Program-made: the position numbers and the translations under genes
Part shown: positions 1 through 5,032 of the stretch, piece by piece
How the letters are laid out: each line of letters begins with the position of its first letter
Position numbering within the stretch: position 1 is the first letter of the stretch
Origin: Gemmatimonadota bacterium
Lineage (GTDB): Bacteria; Gemmatimonadota; Gemmatimonadetes; Gemmatimonadales; GWC2-71-9
Length of the DNA stretch: 7,943 bases
Direction: 5' to 3'
NCBI GenBank assembly: GCA_024640185.1
Contig: JAHEFN010000093.1
Coordinates: 1-7,943 of the forward strand
Notes under the pieces: model-generated
Database searches by the model: none
What the model was told of the DNA's origin: nothing
What the model saw: the letters and a program-made list of their open reading frames with translations, nothing else

Positions 1-1374
1 CGGGCGCGTCATGTCGCACGCCACGGCGAACGCGGCACCCGATTCGAGGTCAAGCGCACGCTCACGACCCAACTGCGCGAGCAGCTGCCGTGGGAATTGA
101 CGGCCGACCAGAAGCAGGCGATCCGCGAGATCTTCGACGACATGACCGCCGAGGAACGGATGCACCGGTTGCTGATGGGGGATGTCGGCACCGGCAAGAC
201 GGTGGTGGCACTCTTCGCCATGCTGTTGGCCCTCGAGAACGGCTACCAGGCCGCCCTGATGGCCCCCACCGAGATGCTGGCCGAACAGCACTTCGCGACC
301 ATCACCGCGTTGCTGGAACCGTTGGGGATGGCCCCCGAGCTCCTCCTCGGCAAGCTCCCGGCCGGCGAGAAGAAGGCGGCGCGGCAGCGACTCGCCAGCG
401 GGGAGACGAGGCTGGTGATCGGCACCCACGCGCTGGTGCAGGAAGGCGTCTCCTTCGAGCACCTTGGCCTGGTGGTGATCGACGAGCAGCACCGCTTCGG
501 GGTGGAGCAGCGTGGCGCGCTGATGGGGAAGGGCGAGGCACCCGATGTGTTGTTGCTCACGGCCACCCCGATCCCGCGCTCACTCGCGCTGACCCGGTAC
601 GGCGATCTCGACCTCTCGGTCCTCAAGGGAAAGCCACCGGGGCGCGGGGAGATTCACACCGCCGTGCGCACGCCGCGGGGTCGCGACCGGGTGTTCGCCT
701 TCATTCGGAAGACCGCAGTGGCCGGCGGTCAGGTCTACATCGTCTTGCCGGTCATCGAGGAGAGCGAGAAGGCCGACCTGCGTGCGGCAGAGACGATGGC
801 CACCACGCTCCGGGCCCAGTGGGATGACGTGGTGGTCGGGTTGGTGCATGGCCGGATCAAGCCGCCGGAGCGTCAGGCGGTGATGCGGGCCTTCCGCGAC
901 GGCGAGATCGGCGTGTTGGTCGCCACCACCGTGATCGAGGTCGGCATCGATGTGCCCAACGCGACCGTGATGGTGATCGAACATCCCGAGCGATTCGGGC
1001 TGGCGCAGCTGCACCAACTGCGCGGTCGGGTCGGCCGAGGCAGCCGCGAATCCCATTGCATCCTCCTCTCGTCGTTCGAGAAGATTCCCGACCGGCTCCG
1101 CGCCTTTGCGGCGACGACCGACGGCTTCCGGATTGCCGAGCTCGATCTCGAGGAACGGCGGCAGGGTGACCTCCTGGGCGCCCGGCAGTCGGGGGGCGTC
1201 GACTTCAAGGTGGCGCGGTTCCCCGATGACACCGACCTGCTTGCCGAGGCGAGGGCGCTGGCGCTGGCGGTGCTCGAGGACGACCCGATGCTCGACACGC
1301 GCGAGAATCGCTCCCTCAAGGAGCGGGTGCTCACGCGCTATCCACGGGGCGAGACGCTCTTCCGGGTGGGGTGA
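1..1374 (+). CDS. recG: ATP-dependent DNA helicase RecG, 5'-truncated by the window edge
   Basis: RecG is a superfamily 2 double-stranded DNA translocase that regresses stalled replication forks and processes branched recombination intermediates. The frame is open from base 1, so the 457 visible residues are the C-terminal two thirds of a protein usually near 690 aa; the N-terminal wedge domain lies outside. A TTG at 97 is internal, not a start, because helicase-like sequence (PWELTADQKQAI) runs across it. Visible motifs are Walker A GDVGTGKT (178-201), motif Ia MAPTEMLAEQH, the DEQH box (481-492), TATPIPR (559-579), ATTVIEVGIDVPNA, and motif VI QLHQLRGRVGRG (1006-1041). The RecG-specific hairpin region then reads DGFRIAELDLEERRQGDLLG, followed by ARQSG. 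In this region the usual L-R-G-P-G appears as E-R-R-Q-G, a mild deviation. The stop TGA (1372-1374) shares its A with the ATG of the next gene, suggesting translational coupling. The family call is secure. Confidence 0.96.
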   Translation, partial: RARHVARHGERGTRFEVKRTLTTQLREQLPWELTADQKQAIREIFDDMTAEERMHRLLMGDVGTGKTVVALFAMLLALENGYQAALMAPTEMLAEQHFATITALLEPLGMAPELLLGKLPAGEKKAARQRLASGETRLVIGTHALVQEGVSFEHLGLVVIDEQHRFGVEQRGALMGKGEAPDVLLLTATPIPRSLALTRYGDLDLSVLKGKPPGRGEIHTAVRTPRGRDRVFAFIRKTAVAGGQVYIVLPVIEESEKADLRAAETMATTLRAQWDDVVVGLVHGRIKPPERQAVMRAFRDGEIGVLVATTVIEVGIDVPNATVMVIEHPERFGLAQLHQLRGRVGRGSRESHCILLSSFEKIPDRLRAFAATTDGFRIAELDLEERRQGDLLGARQSGGVDFKVARFPDDTDLLAEARALALAVLEDDPMLDTRENRSLKERVLTRYPRGETLFRVG

Positions 1375-2438
1375 TGTACTCCACCTGCCTCTACTGCACC
1401 CGGGACCTCGACACCAACGAGGTCCTTGAGGACTTGCCGATCGGCCGGCGAGTGGCGTTCGACGCCGCCCAGGGACGGCTGTGGGTTGTCTGCCGGCGCT
1501 GTGCCAAGTGGAACCTGGTGCCGTTCGACAGCCGGCTCGAGGCGATCGATGCCTGCGAGCGGCTCTACCGCGAGACCGCCACTCGCTATGCCACCGACAA
1601 CATCGGCATCGCCCGGGTTCGCGAGGGACTCGAGTTGGTGCGGATCGGCGCCCCTCTGCGCCCCGAGTTTGCGGCGTGGCGCTACGGCGATTCGTTCGGC
1701 AAGCGGCGGCGTCGCACCATCCTCATCGCCGCCTCGATCGGGACCGTGGGGATCGCGGCCCTCTCGGGTGCGGCGGCGCTGGGGATCGGGCTCGGGGGCA
1801 TCTACCAACTCCCCAACATGTTCAATCTCATCCACCAACAACGTCGGGTCGTGGTCAGGGTACCACGCGAGGGGGAGCGCCCTCTCGAGCTCTCACCGCA
1901 GCTCTGCGGCAGCGCGCGCCTCGTCGAGGCCCCCGAGGTCGAGTCCGGTTGGGGGATCCAGACCCAGCTGATGGAAAAGGGGAAGCAGGGGGCCAAGTAC
2001 CGCTCGCCGGGCAAGACCAAGCACCTCATCACCGGCCCGGAGGCCGAGCGGCTGCTCGCCGGGATCCTGGGCCGCACCAACCAGTGGATCGGTACCACGC
2101 GCCAGGTTGGCGACGCGGTCCGCCAGGTCGAGGCGGTCGGTGACCTCGGTCGCCTCATTCAGGAGGGGGTCAGTCCGGCCAAGACCCGCGGCTGGAGCAG
2201 CAAGGGGATGAGCAGTCGTGTCCCCACCTGGCGGCTCGCCACCGAGATGGCGCTGCACGAGGAGAGCGAGCGCGTCGCCCTCGCCGGCGAGCTCAAGCTG
2301 CTCGCGTGGCAGTGGCGGGAGGCCGAGCGGCTGGCCCGGATCAGTGACGATCTGGCGTTCCCCGAGGGGGTCGACGGCCAGCTTGATGACGTGCGACGGG
2401 CTGACGCCGACGCCGATGATGGGGCCGGGGCTACCTGA
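1374..2438 (+). CDS. Unrecognised zinc-ribbon and single-membrane-segment protein
   Basis: I do not recognise this 354-residue protein as a named family. From ATG 1374, residues C5-x2-C8 and C40-x2-C43 form a likely N-terminal zinc ribbon. A basic run (K110 and R111-R114) precedes a Gly/Ala-rich hydrophobic segment at about 115-143, long enough for one membrane pass. By the positive-inside rule the zinc ribbon should be cytoplasmic, although basic residues after the segment make this uncertain. The remaining 210 residues look soluble. A charged helical stretch at about 292-331 (ESERVALAGELKLLAWQWRE and onward) may be a short coiled coil or helical hairpin, and the last 20 residues are acidic and Ala-rich. 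The ATG overlaps the recG stop by one base (TGATG); a GTG at 1371 would add one residue. The upstream purine run GGGTGGGG is a weak ribosome site. A membrane-tethered regulatory or adaptor role is possible, but nothing in the sequence proves it. Confidence 0.8.
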   Translation: MYSTCLYCTRDLDTNEVLEDLPIGRRVAFDAAQGRLWVVCRRCAKWNLVPFDSRLEAIDACERLYRETATRYATDNIGIARVREGLELVRIGAPLRPEFAAWRYGDSFGKRRRRTILIAASIGTVGIAALSGAAALGIGLGGIYQLPNMFNLIHQQRRVVVRVPREGERPLELSPQLCGSARLVEAPEVESGWGIQTQLMEKGKQGAKYRSPGKTKHLITGPEAERLLAGILGRTNQWIGTTRQVGDAVRQVEAVGDLGRLIQEGVSPAKTRGWSSKGMSSRVPTWRLATEMALHEESERVALAGELKLLAWQWREAERLARISDDLAFPEGVDGQLDDVRRADADADDGAGAT

Positions 2439-2461
2439 CTCGTCCTCCATCCGGGTATCAT
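2435..2461 (+). promoter_or_regulatory. Candidate leaderless promoter of asnS
   Basis: A TATCAT hexamer at 2456-2461 fits the TANNNT form of a sigma-70 -10 element. CTGACT at 2435-2440 matches the -35 consensus at four of six positions, with a short 15-bp spacer. The -10 ends 6 nt before the asnS ATG at 2468, which would put the transcription start on or beside the A of that ATG. The 29-nt gap after the previous stop has no convincing Shine-Dalgarno sequence, which agrees with a leaderless mRNA. This is inferred from sequence only; asnS could also be read through from recG. Confidence 0.4.
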
Positions 2462-2467
2462 CTCGGG

Positions 2468-3760
2468 ATGATGACCACCATCTCACAACTCCGTCACCAT
2501 GCCGGCCAGCAGGTCGCCCTGCAGGGCTGGGTGATGACCACCCGATCGTCGGGCAAGATCGCCTTCCTCGTCCTCCGCGACGGCACCGGCACGGTCCAGT
2601 GCGTCTTCCCACGCAAGGAAGTCAGCGAGGAGAGCTGGGAGCGGTTCGGTACCCTCACCCAGGAGGCGTGTGTCACCGTGACGGGCACGGTCCGGGAGGA
2701 TGCTCGCTCGCCGGGAGGATTCGAACTCACCGCCACCGATGTCGTGGTGACGGCACCGAGCGTCGACTACCCGATCACCCCGAAGGAGCACGGCACCTCG
2801 TTCCTGTTCGAGCACCGCCACCTCTGGCTGCGGTCCCGCCGTCAGTTGGCGATTGCCCGGGTGCGACACGAGGTGGAGCAGGCGATCCACGACTTCTTCT
2901 ACGAGCGCGAGTTCATCCGGGTCGATACCCCGATTCTCACCGGCGCGATCGGTGAGGAGGCGGGCGAGCTGTTCTCGACGGAGTACTTCGACCTCGGCCA
3001 GGCCTACCTGGCACAGACGGGACAGCTGTATGTGGAGGCCGCGGCCGCGGCACACGGCAAGGTGTATTGCTTCGGCCCCACCTTCCGGGCCGAGAAGAGC
3101 AAGACGCGTCGGCACCTGACTGAATTCTGGATGTGCGAACCGGAGATGGCCTTCGTCGACTCCGCCGGCAACATGGAGCTGCAGGAGGCGTTCATCACCC
3201 ACATCGTCGGCCGGGTGCTCGATCGACGGGCCGAGGAGTTGCAGGAACTCGAGCGTGACACCGCACCGCTCGAGAAGGTGACCGGCCCCTTCCCGCGCAT
3301 CAGCTACACCGAGGCGATCAGCCAACTCCAGGCGTCGGGGAGCGATATCGAGTGGGGCCGCGACCTCGGGGCCGACGATGAGACGCTGCTGGCCAAGGCG
3401 CATGACAAGCCGCTCTTCGTGATGAACTACCCCAAGGCCGTCAAGGCGTTCTACATGAAGGAGAATCCCGACGACCCGCGCACCGTGCTCAACAACGATT
3501 GCCTGGCGCCGGAGGGCTATGGCGAGATCATTGGCGGCTCGCAGCGTGAGGACAACTACGACCTGTTGTTGGGGCGAATCAAGGCCCAGGGGCTCGATCC
3601 CGCGACCTACAAGTGGTACCTGGACCTCCGCCAGTACGGTGGCTTCGTCCACTCCGGCTTCGGTCTCGGTCTCGAGCGGACGGTCGCCTGGATCTGTGGC
3701 ATCCCGCACATCCGGGAAGCGATCGCCTTCCCGCGCCAGATCCACCGCCTGTATCCCTGA
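2468..3760 (+). CDS. asnS: Asparaginyl-tRNA synthetase (class IIb)
   Basis: AsnRS joins asparagine to tRNA-Asn using ATP in the cytoplasm. The 430-residue length matches bacterial AsnRS. The N-terminal OB-fold anticodon-binding domain covers roughly residues 15-105 (GWV..RSSGKIAFLVLRDGTG). The catalytic core begins near HLWLRSRRQLAIARVRHEV. Motif 2 is FGPTFRAEKSKTRRHLTEFW (from residue 202), followed by EPEMAF, and motif 3 is GFGLGLERTVAW (from residue 397), followed by the family ending FPRQIHRLYP. The TFRAEKSKTRRHLTEFW and APEGYGEIIGGSQRED stretches are typical of AsnRS rather than bacterial AspRS. ATG 2468 places MMTTISQ where the family normally begins (MKTTI-type); ATG 2471 is an equally good alternative. 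No Shine-Dalgarno sequence is visible, and a -10-like element sits just upstream. Its presence means Asn-tRNA can be made directly, although an additional GatCAB amidotransferase route cannot be excluded from this window. The downstream neighbour mazG is convergent. Confidence 0.97.
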   Translation: MMTTISQLRHHAGQQVALQGWVMTTRSSGKIAFLVLRDGTGTVQCVFPRKEVSEESWERFGTLTQEACVTVTGTVREDARSPGGFELTATDVVVTAPSVDYPITPKEHGTSFLFEHRHLWLRSRRQLAIARVRHEVEQAIHDFFYEREFIRVDTPILTGAIGEEAGELFSTEYFDLGQAYLAQTGQLYVEAAAAAHGKVYCFGPTFRAEKSKTRRHLTEFWMCEPEMAFVDSAGNMELQEAFITHIVGRVLDRRAEELQELERDTAPLEKVTGPFPRISYTEAISQLQASGSDIEWGRDLGADDETLLAKAHDKPLFVMNYPKAVKAFYMKENPDDPRTVLNNDCLAPEGYGEIIGGSQREDNYDLLLGRIKAQGLDPATYKWYLDLRQYGGFVHSGFGLGLERTVAWICGIPHIREAIAFPRQIHRLYP

Positions 3761-3765
3761 ACGAC

Positions 3766-3776
3766 AGACGAGAGAC
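3766..3776. repeat. Heptamer-family remnant after the asnS stop, inverted relative to the mazG-side tract
   Basis: AGACGAGAGAC lies 6 nt after the asnS stop. Its exact reverse complement GTCTCTCGTCT occurs at 4221-4231, inside the heptamer tract at the mazG 3' end. Read along each gene's own sense strand, both convergent genes end in the same GACGAGAGAC wording. The 11-bp match brackets the palindromic elements as an inverted pair. It could mark the limits of an inserted unit or be independent heptamer seeding at two gene ends. Confidence 0.55.
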
Positions 3777-3796
3777 AACGTCGTCCGCCACGAGCG

Positions 3797-3820
3797 CCGG
3801 CTTCCCGGAGAGGGGGCCGG
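3797..3820 (+). terminator. Candidate hairpin terminator or 3' stem after asnS
   Basis: CCGGCTTCC (3797-3805) can pair with GGGGGCCGG (3812-3820) through nine pairs, two of them G-T wobbles, around a 6-nt loop, starting 36 nt after the asnS stop. No U-run follows (CCCTTGTC), so it is not a textbook intrinsic terminator. It could stabilise the mRNA end or act with the longer palindromes downstream. Confidence 0.35.
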
Positions 3821-3862
3821 CCCTTGTCACGTGGTGTCGATGAGTCGCCAGGGTGGTTCCGC

Positions 3863-4049
3863 CTCCCGTGCTCGGCGCTGTGCGGCTCTGCTTCGAGGCG
3901 GCACCAACTCGATTCACGAAGCTCGGATTCGCCGCACGCGGTCTCTCCGTGTGTGGGCGAGTGACGCGCGGCGAAGTACCGACCTTCGCTCATCGAGGGT
4001 GCCCGTCTTCGCAGAGCCGCCAGCCGACGGCCTTCGGATCGTCTTCCGT
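3863..4049. repeat. Palindromic repeat element, copy 1
   Basis: This is the first of two tandem copies with a 187-bp period. Positions 3863-4025 match 4050-4212 with seven substitutions and no gaps over 163 bp (about 96% identity). The core, 3882-4020, is a long imperfect palindrome. The outer arms GCGGCTCTGC (3882-3891) and GCAGAGCCGC (4011-4020) are exact reverse complements. Further in, GGCACC, CTCGAT, CGAAG and TTCGCCGC on the left each have a reverse-complement partner in the same order on the right (for example GCGGCGAA at 3969-3976). The whole 139 nt can therefore fold into one hairpin in DNA or in RNA from either strand. After the core come CAGCC, a 7-bp stretch absent from copy 2, CGGAT, and two degenerate heptamers CGTCTTC and CGTCTCC (4040-4053) that run into copy 2. 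Symmetry without a coding frame suggests a MITE-like or REP-like non-autonomous element, or a structured RNA; no transposase is present in the window. Confidence 0.85.
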
Positions 4050-4217
4050 CTCCCGTGCTCGACGCTCTGCGGCTCTGCTTCAAGGCGGCACCAACTCGAT
4101 TCACGAAGCTCGGGTTCGCCGCACGCGGTCTCTCCGTGTGTGGGCGAGTGACGCGCGGCAAAGTACCGACCTTCACTCATCGAGGGTGCCCCTCTTCGCA
4201 GAGCCGCCAGCCCCCGG
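4050..4217. repeat. Palindromic repeat element, copy 2
   Basis: This is the second tandem copy, with its palindrome core at 4069-4207 (arms GCGGCTCTGC at 4069-4078 and GCAGAGCCGC at 4198-4207). Of the seven differences from copy 1, five are transitions, and three of those are CpG in copy 1 and CpA here. At least one change weakens the stem, since GCGGCAAAG replaces GCGGCGAAG opposite TTCGCCGC, so this copy looks slightly more decayed. After CAGCC it lacks the 7 bp present in copy 1 and passes through CGGAT directly into the heptamer tract. It lies at the 3' side of mazG, so mazG transcripts would read through or end in it. Confidence 0.85.
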
Positions 4218-4219
4218 AT

Positions 4220-4254
4220 CGTCTCTCGTCTATCGTCTCTCGTCTCTCGTCTCG
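4220..4254. repeat. Five-unit CGTCTCT heptamer tandem repeat spanning the mazG 3' end
   Basis: Five consecutive 7-bp units read CGTCTCT, CGTCTAT, CGTCTCT, CGTCTCT, CGTCTCG. The tract sits right after the GGAT that ends palindrome copy 2; the same position after copy 1 holds two degenerate units, so the heptamers appear to belong to the repeat family. On the minus strand the tract encodes the last residues of MazG, and the single variant base in unit two creates the TAG stop (4232-4230). Seven-base units can change copy number by slippage and would shift the reading frame. Confidence 0.85.
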
Positions 4255-5003
4255 CTCCGCTTCACCTCATCCCAGATCTCGTCGAGTTCCTCGAGCGTCG
4301 CCTGCTTGAGGTCCAAGCCTCGTTCGGCGGCGCTGGCCTCGATGGCACGGAAGCGCCGGGCGAACTTCCCGTTGGCGCGGCCGAGTGCCGCACCGGGCTG
4401 GACGCCGGCCTTGCGGGCGAGGTTGACCACGGCGAAGAAGAGGTCGCCGATCTCGGCCTCGAGGGCGTCCTGTCGTGACGCCCCGCCGAGCAGCTCACCT
4501 TCGACTTCGGCCAGCTCCTCGTGGACCTTGGACACCGGCCCGTTGGTATCGGGCCAGTCGAACCCGACCCCGGCCGCGCGTTCCTGGAGTCGGTAGGCCA
4601 TCAACAACTCGGGAAGGGTGTCGGGCAGGCCATCGAGCACCCCGTGCCCCACCTTCCGCTCCCGCGCCTTGAGCTCCTCCCACTGTTCCCGCTGCCCGAG
4701 GTCGAAGAGGTGAGGGTGCCGCCGTCGCATCTTGGCCACCAGGTCGTCCGCCACATCGTCCGGGGTGAAATCGCCGGCCTCTCGGCCGAGGACCAGTTGC
4801 CAGGCGAGGTGCAGCATCAGGTCGGCGACCTCTTCGCGAATGGCGGCGGGATCGTCGCCCCCGAGGGCGGCGGCGAGCTCGTGCGCCTCCTCGATCAGGT
4901 ACGGCCGCAGGGTGCGACGGGTCTGGACCCGGTCCCAACTGCACCGCTCACGCAGGTCCGCCACCATGGCGATGGCGCGATCAAGGGGGGAATTCTCTTG
5001 CAT
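4230..5003 (-). CDS. mazG: Nucleoside triphosphate pyrophosphohydrolase MazG
   Basis: MazG hydrolyses (d)NTPs to NMP and pyrophosphate, clearing damaged or surplus nucleotides; in E. coli it also affects (p)ppGpp-related stress survival. From ATG 5003 the protein has 257 aa, close to the usual length of the two-domain form. Domain 1 carries the metal-binding EExxE...ExxD pattern at E38, E39, E42, E58 and D61, preceded by CSWDRVQT at residues 21-28 (usually CPWD). The linker includes RRRHPHLF and WEELKARERK. Domain 2 repeats the pattern at E162, E163, E166, E184 and D187 and ends with NGKFARRFRAIE. GGAG (5015-5012) lies 8 nt before ATG 5003, which favours this start; a GTG at 5012 would add three residues. 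The family-like end DEIWDEVKRSE is followed by TRDERR and a TAG stop, all encoded by the heptamer tract, so the native stop seems to have been replaced. It is divergent from alr and convergent with asnS. Confidence 0.95.
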   Translation of the reverse strand: MQENSPLDRAIAMVADLRERCSWDRVQTRRTLRPYLIEEAHELAAALGGDDPAAIREEVADLMLHLAWQLVLGREAGDFTPDDVADDLVAKMRRRHPHLFDLGQREQWEELKARERKVGHGVLDGLPDTLPELLMAYRLQERAAGVGFDWPDTNGPVSKVHEELAEVEGELLGGASRQDALEAEIGDLFFAVVNLARKAGVQPGAALGRANGKFARRFRAIEASAAERGLDLKQATLEELDEIWDEVKRSETRDERR

Positions 5004-5026
5004 CGGCTTCACTCCGCTCCTAGTCT
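4998..5026 (+). promoter_or_regulatory. Candidate leaderless promoter of alr, overlapping the mazG start
   Basis: TAGTCT (5021-5026) fits the TANNNT -10 form and ends 6 nt before the alr GTG at 5033, the same spacing as at asnS. A TTG-beginning hexamer TTGCAT (4998-5003) lies 17 bp upstream as a weak -35 (three of six consensus bases). The first bases of the -10 are also an in-frame TAG stop, so alr cannot start further upstream, and the remaining 9 nt (TCTCCCGTC) hold no Shine-Dalgarno sequence. The -35 lies on the mazG start codon and the spacer covers the mazG ribosome site, so transcription in the two directions may interfere. Confidence 0.45.
5012..5015 (-). promoter_or_regulatory. Ribosome binding site of mazG
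   Basis: On the minus strand GGAG at 5015-5012 stands 8 nt before ATG 5003. It decides for that ATG over the GTG at 5012, whose own upstream AGGAG would be only 4 nt away. Confidence 0.55.
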
Positions 5027-5032
5027 CCCGTC

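Larger units (their letters stand above)
3761..4229. other. Gene-free repeat-rich region between convergent asnS and mazG
   Basis: This 469-bp stretch holds no credible gene. In order it contains a short AGACGAGAGAC match to the heptamer family just after the asnS stop (3766-3776), a GC-rich hairpin (3797-3820), a short spacer in which I see nothing more, two tandem copies of a palindromic element (3863-4049 and 4050-4217), and the start of a CGTCTCT heptamer tract that runs into mazG. Open frames cross it on both strands, but the 187-bp period is not a multiple of three, so the two copies are read in different frames. The frames are also by-products of high GC and palindromic symmetry. Confidence 0.85.

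Noticed and set aside
97..99. TTG start for recG
   Set aside because: The frame is open upstream to base 1 with RecG-like sequence; the gene is cut by the window edge.
2483..3778. 431-codon minus-strand open frame opposite asnS
   Set aside because: It is antisense to a full-length AsnRS with all motifs; high GC keeps the opposite frame open.
3607..4176. 189-codon minus-strand open frame across both palindromic elements and the end of asnS
   Set aside because: The 187-bp period shifts the frame, so the two copies give unrelated peptides; half of it is antisense to asnS, and there is no ribosome site or recognisable domain.
3863..4217. CRISPR array
   Set aside because: There are only two long copies in direct tandem with no short repeat-spacer pattern, and the sequence between copies is part of the same element.
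3761..4229. Insertion sequence remnant with transposase
   Set aside because: No transposase-like reading frame is present; the inverted arms belong to a continuous palindrome rather than to ends around a gene.
3853..4596. 247-codon plus-strand open frame across the repeats into mazG
   Set aside because: It covers palindromic DNA and then runs antisense to a clear mazG; the peptide is low-complexity Arg/Ser-rich text.
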